Shown in pieces: positions 10,701 to 17,512 of a stretch of DNA of 24,857 nt. The DNA comes from a virus. The stretch covers positions 1 through 24,857 of the IMG/VR virus record IMGVR_UViG_3300020451_000309; one strand, written 5' to 3'. A program made the translations under genes and the position numbers. The notes under the pieces are model-generated. The model saw only the letters and a program-made list of their open reading frames with translations, searched no databases and was not told where the DNA came from. How positions within the stretch are numbered: position 1 is the first letter of the stretch; every line of letters starts with the position of its first letter.

Positions 10701-12177
10701 TAGTAATACTATTGCTATACAGCAAATTGTTGATGTAACTGATGTAATTGAAGTTACACTCGGTGAACTAGAAGAGGGTGATGCAATCACATTCGGTAGT
10801 GTTGGTAGTATTACTGGCGTAAACACAAACACAACATACTTTGTTGTTAATGCAGTCGATGATACACCTAACAGCATCACTAGATTTAATGTTTCTCTTG
10901 ACCCAGGTGGTGCAGCGTTACCTCTAGCAGGTACTGTAAACAGTGCAACTATCACATTTAGTGATACTCTTGTCGCACTGTCTGAATTTGGTGGACAATT
11001 TAAAGTTAATGACTATCTAAGAATAAGTGCTGGTTCTACTTGCCCATCTGGTGAATTTGTACAGATTACTGCAGTTAACGATACTAACTCTGAGAAGTTT
11101 ATCGTTAACAATGGTGCTAACCAAGATAGATTCATTATTGATTCTGTATATGGTGGAGTTGATTCTACAATTCTTGATACTCAAGACTTTACAATTAACC
11201 TTACATCTGATCCTGCTACAGCTCCAACTGATAACCAGTTTAAGATTGTAAATGGTCAACCTACTGCTAACACAAGACTCACAGTCAATAGTGATGGTGA
11301 ATTAAATGTTGTTGGAGCTGGTACTGAAACTAATCCAAAAGCAAGAATTGATAAGTCTGGTAACCAGTGGTTAGCAGGTAACTTAAGAATTACTCTATTG
11401 GGTGATAAAGTTCCATCAGTAGATGATGCAGATATGGCGTTATACGTCAACTCTACATCTGGTGATACTGAGATTGCTGGTTCTTTATCAATCGACAATG
11501 ACTTTAATGTATTCAGTGGAACAACTGGTGTTCAGTTTGGTTCTGCTTCTACATCTAAATTCCAAGTTGATGCGTCAACTGGTGATACAAGAATCGGTGT
11601 TGCTGGTTCTGCACTAGGTGATGGTGATTTAACAGTCAATGGTGGTCATGTTAACATTGTTAGCACATCTACTACAACTCCAAGTGCTACAGATTACGCT
11701 CTTAATATTAGCAATCTTGGTAACAGTGCAGATAGAAACTTTAGAATCCGTCAGGATGCTGCTGTTGATGCATTTGGTAACACTAACTTCTTTAATAGAA
11801 ACGGTGGTCGTAGATGGGACTTCGTTAATGCTGATACAACACTAAGTAGTGGTAGAAACTACATCGTTGCTGTAGCAGCGACAACTGTTCTAACTCTACC
11901 AAGTGATGCTGAGACAGGAGATATGATTAAATTTGTTGAGGTATCTGGAGCACTATCCTATCAAACTTCATTAATCATTCGTGCTCCTCTAAGCACTGCA
12001 ATCATGGGTGATAGCACTGGAACTAATGCGGGTGGTCTTGCTACTGCATATGCTGGTGGTGAACTAATCATCCAAACTAGAAATGCTGGATTTGGATTAG
12101 TCTACATGGGTACTAACGATGGTGGCGGTTCAGTAATTCCTCCAACATACCGTGGTTGGTGGTTAACAGAGATCTAA
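1756..12177 (+). CDS. Giant modular virion structural protein (tail fibre/baseplate-like, 3473 aa)
   Basis: This single uninterrupted frame of 10.4 kb encodes 3473 residues. The N-terminus (about 10-175) resembles the entry to a pectin-lyase-like beta-helix, with RPFVTIQRAF, MLMPGDHYIDNRP and a GGAYIWQFTIKDG turn. Two helical modules near 676-745 (KCKRDIGYILDAV) and 923-1005 (CFDDIVDVIEAIAYN) share a pattern. Residues 1081-1245 hold two tandem copies of an approximately 80-85-residue beta module. Residues about 2570-2770 carry repeated short beta units such as DLDVNGGDI, typical of phage fibre shafts. Residues about 2820-3065 hold two YF(I/V)VN-type beta domains. The C-terminus, about 3351-3473, ends YRGWWLTEI and looks like a compact tip. 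It is Gly, Asn, Thr and Ser rich, with no signal peptide or transmembrane segment. A virion fibre or baseplate-associated role is family-level inference. The start is the first ATG after the late-promoter-like box, and its Shine-Dalgarno is weak. Confidence 0.85.
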   Translation: MPLTRLDNLISSKTGRYLYVSPDDFNASDELDNRGNSPSRPFVTIQRAFLEVARYSYLPGVDNDRFDEFTIMLMPGDHYIDNRPGLENTSLIDVFGFDQQNNAWADSSVLDLSNSNNVLYRFNGSDGGLIVPRGCSLIGYDLRRTILRPLYVPDPANKECARTSIFNVTGGAYIWQFTIKDGDTTSKSPLYDTTNGVGKVYARKGDVAKLEIPEYSHHKITVFEYAQKKDLDLYYEKIAKAFSQYQPTIDDADEFGTKVQETRIVGPLSDLRTIESIQVVNSSPVGTVTVNVTTKIAHGYIKGQYIAIQENGLDDGLNGTFDVTAIDSNNRRKFTFELPGSVAGLGLQNNQTYTTANGLSTNAFVQAEVDSVESASPYMFNLSIRSTWGICGLHADGSKASGFKSMVCAQYTGVSLQKDDRAFIRYDRFTNTWNQASFSDAFATVPYHTKGDAYWKDDWRNFHIRASNDSFVQCVSIFAVGFADHFLMESGGDMSITNSNSNFGNTSLHAIGHKGYAFNQDKGGFITDIIPPEKLIESAANEDEIDYYTFDVQGSRGTNTKLYYAGSGITDPKKRPAVTLDGYRIGAKSNEKIFVELDPYDAASGKTTPANSVFNATLEPSGFKSYSSSMQILNPTTVVVDNKNQDAANRIEENKDLIAEEAYGYITTKYPALLSKNITITKCKRDIGYILDAVIADLRLGGNINTVQAAESYFSSGQLNYIDGELFETIEGFEYARDLAIAAMRNWDFLQTGCVITNGSPNVTVPTTEGLSIGMKVEEYTTVNANNTTVDPSSLITSNIPANTYIKSIVNATTIELGGVVANARSYLGVGVAQNATGTTSAGKLLFKLEDTNGDRKGIWSGLTGTIDASITTDTVYPECSGTANAITTFFSNIKTIINNGLSPVADRFADAHDLLLANKNWIADVAVKDMEIQYPTFNVPGGSVNCFDDIVDVIEAIAYNVKYGSNNQVYDAANFYVLGAHVAGEEAQSVYAFGIAKQIAEKVIQNLTYTPRAGVTTTYSQQKDLTITTDPNPVGGNTPHTWAGGTATSAVQSGGNYAHTFVSAVGNGVTSNSGNLPNPVTNATYNASTGEMVITSAGHGLSTSNTLSIADNALSFTCTMDGNTATKTYPRSTDPSSGQALNISSVTTDTITVNVGGSPIVNHDVTNAAYDPATGVMVLTIGTHSLTTGTSIKIAANSLTFTCGMDNNATQHTYPRSGDPAYDTAINIDSVGADTITVNVGAAGSATYYCANVLSAQNTLFNIIEAGIDNAGTVNSTNAGVFAAITKTSPQQTIIPRLNPTVDSSQFANRATLFTVNAGGSNPHKFETGTPVRLVARPKSGMTPDERDVRLPIGFQPNRVYYVIAPGRDTQPFNYNQASVYNGIFDGGDQTKLMLANTKENAAAGIYIYSPETESIEDDVEILLQQYVLDERFDLTEYRVTFDGSSGTVMKTDVAHIFDKPTTGLGAAYLQKVFFRAEGSDGQVGTLPTLSGVGGQQISATKEFFVRYTSDDTFKIFNTAAEAIAGSPEVTLVNSTTQFWYVFANKRVSPLKFDPTFVDTSASRVPAITDGLWYLQTKDESTNDDNIFSRFNQTDYDAASGQSQTTDSNYRRLLDAREKEDRIYRLRYVQPKEFPGAVRKPNNGFVLKIRTDEKRNLLPQNIVLEPVGGAPTKAEFRNPYTQNNATEVLGMSRTAYDSAVQAGTIDPDFVYDPDNNPVVVNTSNYLRFSIRSAREKTVGSQQLLEVTAFNHSVDDTNAPSLKNTVFHTVKINSPQAGSFTASKTTSTPTNRVEWTGYSSGFAYIHAYFSVGSEHYLILKDVSARPSFDALTNTRFTQGSVYADLQEDANGGRDVKDNYLYVVQGANLFTITPGDTLDDSVGNTYKVISVNDVPDIDDTFYIFNTEEIQERVSGQQDGIYYLTAVRGNITPLPRGAGIGNNFQNFKFSQPISSLYPLDYKNDPTWYQVVDNNGTKDTLITDPQESSSYADNYTHGLVYVNDAKRSMTKEAVVDLTKSAYFDGYTYTGTNEIKATTGNATSGSEQRKISIAGDAASIHDQKVYVELRRPSIARSGNHTFEYLGFGPGNYSTGLPARQEVILSDFQDYYAQAKREDGGIVFYTGLNSNGDLYIGNRKIDAITGEEEFLERAVLAASEDDTDVITSLVTSFDTPVTFKDKITVEGVGFFNNRVIINTQPPNENPALTIQSNPRNDGGAEDLTLTRGNFANRNEGDITIDRNKISAALFHVKGRGTAAFPGQAYSLRSNFSFNENVPSNRTPDQNTTFSNDQFVRYYNSTDVEANPQAGDILFKGNSVERSGSLGWVYANYYTNIPESSILDLVTDGSSKIRINWTGSLTNASTGIGLSVGKTIRIQGFSNSLINGKWVITKADLTGTDNDFIEFIVANAITAATYNWTAAAEPTAVLERSDENFKEYGVIGAEALRTTTDTYGQFKLGVNTLARTAHAAHEYGFLTYNAGGITYDQQEPRANLDVVGNAYISGKAINDYLNNSTTSKTETNLDEAFLVGGSSDSPQSNALLRVSTQDTRVGINVSRGELTDTLTVQGTVRMLGSGANLDIDGDLNVDGGDITTNAGVFNLLQGNALTVNAFGQATTLHIADLAVNAQSISIGTNVTAQTIFDLHTSSTDSIVNIGTVADGATNKSVITIGGAFSNTANSTLTVKNAQTILDGDLDVNGGDIQSDSQIINLLTRGGTASTVNFATRASQFNIGGVAGSTTIRNSLKVNGDTDMFGDVTMHGGSNSGTVTVSRAKFGTSKIAHAKGSLANLNVDFYEFIADIDGIEIISALNTVNGTFSVPDNYFLDGNTVRFSDTTGFSNNVDTVTTYFIVNSTGVAGGTFQIASTEGGTPIVVSGTPGTATGITLQNTLVDTGSGTTSWTSNPVDASYTNLPVNNVEGIEIGDVLLINNELVQVISPGADTSNRLVKVTRGFDCTTVTQHNDNSPIVKLGKSAAATHLIGRVPQNSNTIAIQQIVDVTDVIEVTLGELEEGDAITFGSVGSITGVNTNTTYFVVNAVDDTPNSITRFNVSLDPGGAALPLAGTVNSATITFSDTLVALSEFGGQFKVNDYLRISAGSTCPSGEFVQITAVNDTNSEKFIVNNGANQDRFIIDSVYGGVDSTILDTQDFTINLTSDPATAPTDNQFKIVNGQPTANTRLTVNSDGELNVVGAGTETNPKARIDKSGNQWLAGNLRITLLGDKVPSVDDADMALYVNSTSGDTEIAGSLSIDNDFNVFSGTTGVQFGSASTSKFQVDASTGDTRIGVAGSALGDGDLTVNGGHVNIVSTSTTTPSATDYALNISNLGNSADRNFRIRQDAAVDAFGNTNFFNRNGGRRWDFVNADTTLSSGRNYIVAVAATTVLTLPSDAETGDMIKFVEVSGALSYQTSLIIRAPLSTAIMGDSTGTNAGGLATAYAGGELIIQTRNAGFGLVYMGTNDGGGSVIPPTYRGWWLTEI
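4996..5490 (+). repeat. Tandem beta-module repeat inside the giant structural gene
   Basis: Two adjacent copies, 4996-5250 (85 codons) and 5251-5490 (80 codons), encode matching blocks. Both begin VTNA(T/A)Y and share FTC.MD, TYPRS.DP, and (S/D)(S/V)...DTITVNVG. The DNA has diverged more than the protein, so the duplication is not recent. Each copy keeps one Cys and one Met-Asp, which may mark a conserved turn or contact. Confidence 0.85.
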
Positions 12178-12181
12178 TTAT

Positions 12182-13726
12182 ATGGCTTCTAATTACGAAA
12201 CACAGAAAAAAATGCGTGCTGCTCAAGTCGGCACCATTATGCCTTGGGTTGGAGATTTATCTACTCAACCTGATGGATGGTTAGAATGCAATGGACAAAC
12301 AATAGAGGCAACTGACTATCCTGTTCTTGCTTCAGTTATTGGTAACACATACGGTCCTGCTAATGGACTCAATAATAGAACATATGGTAATTATATACTT
12401 GGTGATCAGTTCAGACTACCTTCATTAAATGGTAGAGTTCTAACTGATTATGAACCAAGTTTAGTCAACGTATCTAATCTACAGATGGGACAAACATATC
12501 CCAGTGGTGCGGTTGGTGGTTTAGTTATCATTCAAGGTGAAAGCGATACTACTCGTACTTCACAAACTGTTAACGTAACGAGCAACACTGCTCAACTTGT
12601 TCTTGGAACTGGTGTAACTGGATCAGCATTACAACTAACAGTTGACTGTGATGTTAACGGACGTGTTGATGTATCTAATATTGTTAATAAAGGTAGTGGA
12701 TTTGCTACAGGAGATAAATTAACAATCCCAGCAACTGTATTCTCTGGAAATGATGATGTTGTTCTTCAGGTTGCATGGGTATTACCATCTGTTGCTGATG
12801 TACTTACACCAACAGCGGCAGGAACAACAAAATTAATTGATGGTGATGGATCTACCGTCACTCCACCAACAGCATTAAATGCTACTGCTGATTTGAATTT
12901 TGTTGTGACTGACTCTCAGAACATGACTGCACAGATTAGAAACTTTAGTATTAATCCTCCTGCATATTTTAAAAGTTATTATACTATCCCTAGAAAATTA
13001 AGTAAGGATCATATGCCTTCACATAGGCACGTAGGACCCGATGGTTCAGCAGCAGGATATAGTCGTGGTGACTCTGATGCAGGTTATGTTGAGGGATTTC
13101 AATGCCCTGGACTTGTAGGTGCTGTTGAATCTAATCAAAAACAAAAACGATTGGATGCTGGTGCAGGTGGTGATATTGATACTGTTGACCCTGGAACTCT
13201 CTTAGTCACATATTATGAAGAAGGCGTGACTACAATGACTACGTTCCAACCTACAACACAGAATGTTGCAAGTGTTGGTACACAAGTTCCAATGCCTACT
13301 TGGACTGGTCCTGTTCCTAGAGCATTAAACGGTACATATCCTAACGAATGTAACTATCGTGAATCTTCTCAGTCAGGTTTCTTTGCAAATAAAAAGAACT
13401 GGTATGGTAATCAGACTGCTGATCAAATTAACCAAGCAACTGGTACATCATTAACATATCCTACTACACTAAATCATAATAAAGAAAATATGACTGGTGT
13501 TGGTAACTCAATTAATTCTCATAACCATTATTCATTTGAAGTTGTTATGAATGCTGGTTATGTTTCACCACCCACAATTGTTCCCGTAGATAACATTCAA
13601 ATTCAGAGTAATTTAACTGGTGCTCCAACCAATATTGGTGTACAAAACATCCCGTCAGCACTAAATATTAACGTAGATGTTAGGACTCCAGCATTGTCCA
13701 TGATTTACCTAATTAGAGCATACTAA
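12182..13726 (+). CDS. Phage tail-collar-domain protein 1 (short-tail-fibre-like, 514 aa)
   Basis: Residues about 15-95 match the phage tail collar domain: VGTIMPWVGDLSTQPDGWLE, CNGQ, DYPVLASVIGNTYG and DQFRLPSLNGRVL. T4 gp12 uses this domain in its receptor-binding tip. Two His-x-His motifs are present, H281/H283 (PSHRH) and H447/H449 (NSHNH). In T4 gp12 an HxH pair from each chain of the trimer binds a metal in the needle-like tip. The region between about 110 and 270 is a beta-rich insertion specific to this copy. The protein ends PALSMIYLIRAY. It starts four bases after the giant gene and its TAA shares a base with the next ATG, so it is probably translationally coupled. A tail adhesin is the likely role. 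Confidence 0.82.
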   Translation: MASNYETQKKMRAAQVGTIMPWVGDLSTQPDGWLECNGQTIEATDYPVLASVIGNTYGPANGLNNRTYGNYILGDQFRLPSLNGRVLTDYEPSLVNVSNLQMGQTYPSGAVGGLVIIQGESDTTRTSQTVNVTSNTAQLVLGTGVTGSALQLTVDCDVNGRVDVSNIVNKGSGFATGDKLTIPATVFSGNDDVVLQVAWVLPSVADVLTPTAAGTTKLIDGDGSTVTPPTALNATADLNFVVTDSQNMTAQIRNFSINPPAYFKSYYTIPRKLSKDHMPSHRHVGPDGSAAGYSRGDSDAGYVEGFQCPGLVGAVESNQKQKRLDAGAGGDIDTVDPGTLLVTYYEEGVTTMTTFQPTTQNVASVGTQVPMPTWTGPVPRALNGTYPNECNYRESSQSGFFANKKNWYGNQTADQINQATGTSLTYPTTLNHNKENMTGVGNSINSHNHYSFEVVMNAGYVSPPTIVPVDNIQIQSNLTGAPTNIGVQNIPSALNINVDVRTPALSMIYLIRAY

Positions 13727-14871
13727 TGAAGTTTTTAACACGAGAAAGATCAAAATTAGGATCTGCACCTGGGACTATTATTCAGTGGGCTTTACCTATT
13801 CAAGATGGTGATCCAGATGGATCTACAAATGTTGTGGATTTACCTGCAGGGTATCTTAAATGTGATGGTTCAATATACACAGAGAGATTATATCCTGAGT
13901 TAGCACGTATTCTCGGTACAGGTGCTGCATGTATTTACAAAAAAAGTGATGTAACTTTACTAACAGATCAGTTTCAAGTTCCAGACATGGGATCTAAACA
14001 TATTGAAGCATCTGTTAATGCTAACGTTGGTACATATAGAAACATTGAAAAAACCACTGCTAATACTACTATTACAAAAGCGGGTGTTGGTGTAGAAATA
14101 GTATCAAATGTAGGTAATACAGCAAACGTTGGATTCAATGGTGTGTTTACCGTACCATCCCAAACTTTTGCTTTGAACGGTAATGTAGGGTGGACCGTAC
14201 CAACAAACACAGAGAGTGAACAGGTTGCTGCAACAGCAATTGGTCCTCATATGCACTATACTTCTACTTCTCGTGTGACTGTTAAGGAAGATCCTGGGCA
14301 ACCAGCAGGAGCTTATGGAAATACATCTAGACCATATTATTTGAGAACTGCTGACGCAACAACTGCTACTCCAGACTGTAATCAAATTGCTGCAGCATTT
14401 TATCAACAGACTGTACAAGGAGGCGGTGGACCAAATAATTGTAATGCTGGGTGTGCTGGGTTTGGTTCTTATTTTATTGGTTCATATGGTGGTGCTGTTT
14501 CAAACTGGCCAGTAACTAAGACCATCTCAACCATAACTGCAAATAGTTGGCCATCACTTGTAAATCAACAAGTTGGTAATCTAAGACCATATGATGTTGT
14601 ATCAAATACTGGTGCTTATGCATATCCACTTGTAAGAAATACTGAGCAGGTAGTGTCGTCTCCCCCAGGTGCTGATACTACTAACTTGACTATACATTCT
14701 CATAGAATTGAAAAAGAAATCGGTGATACTGCTTTTAATGCTACAACTGATGTCGAAACTATTAGACCAGACGGATTACAAGCGTCTGTAAATATAAGAA
14801 CTGATACTGATACTAAGTTTGACGACATTGTATCTCCTTATGTTGTTATGGAATTCCTAATTAAGTATTAA
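13726..14871 (+). CDS. Phage tail-collar-domain protein 2 (381 aa)
   Basis: The N-terminal collar domain covers about residues 14-95: APGTIIQWALPI, AGYLKCDGS, LYPELARILGTG and DQFQVPDMGSK. Two His-x-His pairs are visible, H175/H177 (GPHMHYTS) and H324/H326 (IHSHRIEK). These fit a metal-stabilised adhesin tip like that of T4 gp12. It ends VVMEFLIKY, similar to the ends of its two neighbours. A Cys- and Gly-rich stretch (NNCNAGCAGFG) lies around residue 238-248, which is unusual for a fibre tip. The start overlaps the previous stop by one base. The next gene starts one base after this stop. Confidence 0.8.
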   Translation: MKFLTRERSKLGSAPGTIIQWALPIQDGDPDGSTNVVDLPAGYLKCDGSIYTERLYPELARILGTGAACIYKKSDVTLLTDQFQVPDMGSKHIEASVNANVGTYRNIEKTTANTTITKAGVGVEIVSNVGNTANVGFNGVFTVPSQTFALNGNVGWTVPTNTESEQVAATAIGPHMHYTSTSRVTVKEDPGQPAGAYGNTSRPYYLRTADATTATPDCNQIAAAFYQQTVQGGGGPNNCNAGCAGFGSYFIGSYGGAVSNWPVTKTISTITANSWPSLVNQQVGNLRPYDVVSNTGAYAYPLVRNTEQVVSSPPGADTTNLTIHSHRIEKEIGDTAFNATTDVETIRPDGLQASVNIRTDTDTKFDDIVSPYVVMEFLIKY

Positions 14872-14872
14872 C

Positions 14873-15946
14873 ATGGCTATAAGATTAGAACACAAATATA
14901 ATCATCATTATAGTGATATGCATGACGATAGTGGAATACCTATTGGTACTATCATGTGTGTCTTTGTAGATACAAATGGAAATGGTGCTGCCGATGTTGC
15001 TAATAACTATCCTGGCTGGTTATACTGTGATGGAGCACAACATAGTGTTAATAATTTTCCAATGTTATATGATGTGATTGGGGATAAGTATGGTGGTACT
15101 GCTCCTAATACAGTCACATTATCTGATTGGGGTAACACTGCAGGTAGTGTACAGAATGCTGTATTTAATGTACCTGATATGAGAATGAAAAGAGTTGTAG
15201 GTCCTGGTGGTGTAGACGGTGTAGGATCTATCACACCAGACAATGCACCAATGAACGTAGGTGATGTTGGTGGTGAATGGTATATTTCAAGAGCTAGACA
15301 AAACGAAGAATATGGTGTAGGATCAGTAAGGGTACAAGGTTATAGTGACTGTATTGGATTTGTTTCTGGTACACTAGGAGGAACAGCAGAAATTACTATT
15401 GGTCCTCTACAATCAAGAATAATAAATGGTCCACCCGCACACGGTCATACTGTTTTAAATTCTGAAAGGGATCAACGTAATGGAGGACAAAATGGTACTC
15501 CTGCTGATGGTGAAAAGTCTACAAACTATATCACCAACACAGGACCAATTGATCAGTTTGATCCTACAAATGGACAACAGGCAGAACATACTCATTACTT
15601 AGCAGAATATTCTCCTGTTAAATCAGGAACTGATTCACAGTATTCTTACTGTACTTCTGCACCATATACAAATTCACCTGATGCATATACAAATGCCTAT
15701 GGTGCTACAAAAGTAAATGATGGTGTTGTAAATCAACGAGGACAAACAGTTAATATGTTTGAATCTCAAGCATTGACTGGTGCTAATGCAGTTACACCTG
15801 CACAGGCAGGTATGTCTCTTAATGAAGGGACAATCACTATGACTCCTGGGGAGCAACTTAGTGTAATTGCAGGTATTATTCCACAAACTGCAGTTCCACT
15901 TGTACTAAAATACTTTAGGGTAAAATATTTAATTAAAGCTTGGTAA
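14873..15946 (+). CDS. Phage tail-collar-domain protein 3 (357 aa)
   Basis: The collar domain is at about residues 21-110: IPIGTIMCVFVDTNGNG, YPGWLYCDGAQ, NFPMLYDVIGDKYGG and AVFNVPDMRMKRVVGPGG. The two His-x-His pairs are H190/H192 (PPAHGHTVL) and H239/H241 (EHTHYLAEY). Here they are only about 49 residues apart, against about 150-166 in the two preceding paralogues. The C-terminus reads LKYFRVKYLIKAW. It is the third diverged member of a tandem family. No signal peptide is present, as expected for a virion protein. The next gene starts four bases beyond its stop and encodes an oxygenase, which suggests co-expression. Confidence 0.8.
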   Translation: MAIRLEHKYNHHYSDMHDDSGIPIGTIMCVFVDTNGNGAADVANNYPGWLYCDGAQHSVNNFPMLYDVIGDKYGGTAPNTVTLSDWGNTAGSVQNAVFNVPDMRMKRVVGPGGVDGVGSITPDNAPMNVGDVGGEWYISRARQNEEYGVGSVRVQGYSDCIGFVSGTLGGTAEITIGPLQSRIINGPPAHGHTVLNSERDQRNGGQNGTPADGEKSTNYITNTGPIDQFDPTNGQQAEHTHYLAEYSPVKSGTDSQYSYCTSAPYTNSPDAYTNAYGATKVNDGVVNQRGQTVNMFESQALTGANAVTPAQAGMSLNEGTITMTPGEQLSVIAGIIPQTAVPLVLKYFRVKYLIKAW

Positions 15947-15949
15947 ATT

Positions 15950-16651
15950 ATGGCGATTACAACTCCTGGATCATCGAATTTTAATGAGATGGTCAGTCCC
16001 ATCATTCCTGTTAATATGATGGGTGGGAAAGCAGAATATGATGATTTTATTGCTGTTTATAAAAACTTTATGCCCTCTGCGGTATGTAATGATATTATAA
16101 GTTTTTATAAACAATGGAAAGATCAGGCAGTTAAGCAACATATGGAAAAAGATCTTCGTAGTCGTCAAGCATTTGATAACTATGAAGAATCTATGAGTGG
16201 AGACGGTCAGTTTGCTACTGGTGAACTTGGGAGAAAAGATCTATCCATTATGTTGGAGACTCTCAACACACCATTAACTGCTAGAATTAATCAGTATCTA
16301 CAATCTGTAGTAAATGATTACTGTAAACAATATAATACACTCAATGGTACAGCACTAACTTCTTGGGCAGTTAAGTTTCAAGAAACTCCTGAGGGTGGTG
16401 GGTATCATGTATATCATTATGAACGTGGTTCATGGAGTGAAACTGCTAGGGAACTTGTTTGGATGATATATCTAAACGAAGAATTTGAAGGTGGTGAAAC
16501 AGAATTTTTATATCAAAAGCGTAGAATTAAACCTACCACAGGCACTGTAGTTCTATGGCCAGCAGGGTATACTCATACACATAAAGGAAACTTAGTACTC
16601 TCAGGAACTAAATATATTGTAACTGGATGGTACTATCAGCAACCCGTTTAA
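15950..16651 (+). CDS. Predicted Fe(II)/2OG oxygenase, prolyl-4-hydroxylase-like (copy 1)
   Basis: The 233-residue protein has the double-stranded beta-helix signature of prolyl-4-hydroxylase-like enzymes. The first metal motif is GGGYHVYHYE (H156-Tyr-E158, with H153 just before). GGETEFLYQKRR and WPAGYTHTHKGN follow, with H209 or H211 as the distal ligand. K221 in TKYIVTGW is the likely 2OG carboxylate contact. Such enzymes hydroxylate a substrate, often proline in proteins, using O2 and 2-oxoglutarate. The acidic ligand is Glu, not the usual Asp. The second copy at 21828-22472 keeps the same pattern. It follows the collar genes by four bases and precedes the tail-chaperone-like gene, so it is probably expressed late. 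The substrate is unknown. Confidence 0.85.
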   Translation: MAITTPGSSNFNEMVSPIIPVNMMGGKAEYDDFIAVYKNFMPSAVCNDIISFYKQWKDQAVKQHMEKDLRSRQAFDNYEESMSGDGQFATGELGRKDLSIMLETLNTPLTARINQYLQSVVNDYCKQYNTLNGTALTSWAVKFQETPEGGGYHVYHYERGSWSETARELVWMIYLNEEFEGGETEFLYQKRRIKPTTGTVVLWPAGYTHTHKGNLVLSGTKYIVTGWYYQQPV

Positions 16652-16654
16652 GAC

Positions 16655-17512
16655 ATGTCTCTCACAAATAAAACAATATCAATCAGTGGATTGAATAAGA
16701 CTATCACTCGTGGTGGTTTCTCTAGAACTTTTACAGATAAAGACTGGACTACGTTCATAACTCCTCTTATCTACCCATTATGGGATAGTGATAAAGATCT
16801 TTTAGTAGCATTTAACTATGTTGACTCTCCAGTAGAAACATGGTCATGTGATAAGAAAAAGTATGTTCGTAATCATACTACAGGAGAATACTTTTGGAAA
16901 CCATATATTTTTACTGAAGTAGAGATCGATGTAGTACAGAAGTTTGTTACTGATATAGATGAAGCATTTGATGCACAACTCTCAACTGAATTTGAGCATC
17001 AAAGTCTTAAAATGAATCAAGTTATTGATGAAGCTAAAGGTTTATCTCTCTCAAGAATTAAATCATGGAGAGACTTCTTCTTACATTCTAGTGATTGGAC
17101 AATGTTAGAAGATGCACCCGTTACTGCTGATGAAAAAGTACAATGGAAAACATATAGACAAAAATGTCGTGAACTTCCAGATCTGTTTTCATCTGGTACT
17201 GAAGTTCTTGCTGAGATTAAAGTACCTATCGACCCTATTGTTTACAAAAAGAATTATCTACCCTATAATAGTGGAGCAACATATCTTGGAAGTGATGATC
17301 AGTGGGTAACATTCCCAGGAAAAGATATCCCAGGTGGTGCAATGGAAGAAGCAATGAGAAGATATGTTGATATCGCATTACAACTATCAAGACCTTCACC
17401 ATTGTTCAACGTATCTGATATTTCACATCTTACTGATCCAGTTGAAGTTCTAATCAAACAAATTGAGAGAGAACAAGCACTACTAGATGAAGCAAAAGCA
17501 GCAGAGGGCTAA
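16655..17512 (+). CDS. Tail-assembly-chaperone-like protein (285 aa)
   Basis: Residues about 133-176 match the phage tail assembly chaperone pattern: SRIKSWRDFFLHSSDWTMLE, then DAPVTADEKVQWKTYRQKCR and ELPD. In other phages this short domain is typical of proteins that help tail fibres fold or attach. Here it sits inside a much longer protein. The N-terminal 130 residues include NHTTGEYFWKPYIFTEVE, and the C-terminal 110 residues end in a charged helix (IKQIEREQALLDEAKAAEG). It may be a virion-associated or scaffold protein. It lies between two oxygenase genes directly after the three collar genes, and its stop shares one base with the next ATG. A role in tail-fibre assembly is inferred from the domain and its position. 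Confidence 0.7.
   Translation: MSLTNKTISISGLNKTITRGGFSRTFTDKDWTTFITPLIYPLWDSDKDLLVAFNYVDSPVETWSCDKKKYVRNHTTGEYFWKPYIFTEVEIDVVQKFVTDIDEAFDAQLSTEFEHQSLKMNQVIDEAKGLSLSRIKSWRDFFLHSSDWTMLEDAPVTADEKVQWKTYRQKCRELPDLFSSGTEVLAEIKVPIDPIVYKKNYLPYNSGATYLGSDDQWVTFPGKDIPGGAMEEAMRRYVDIALQLSRPSPLFNVSDISHLTDPVEVLIKQIEREQALLDEAKAAEG

Noticed and set aside
12170-12185. Possible frameshift joining the giant gene to the first collar gene
   Set aside because: Each gene has its own natural end (WWLTEI) and start (ATG with a complete collar domain), and no slippery sequence lies between them.
14104-14418. 104-codon minus-strand frame with many cysteines
   Set aside because: It is the antisense shadow of the second collar gene. 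The cysteines arise from complementing Thr and Ala codons (ACA and GCA read as TGT and TGC).
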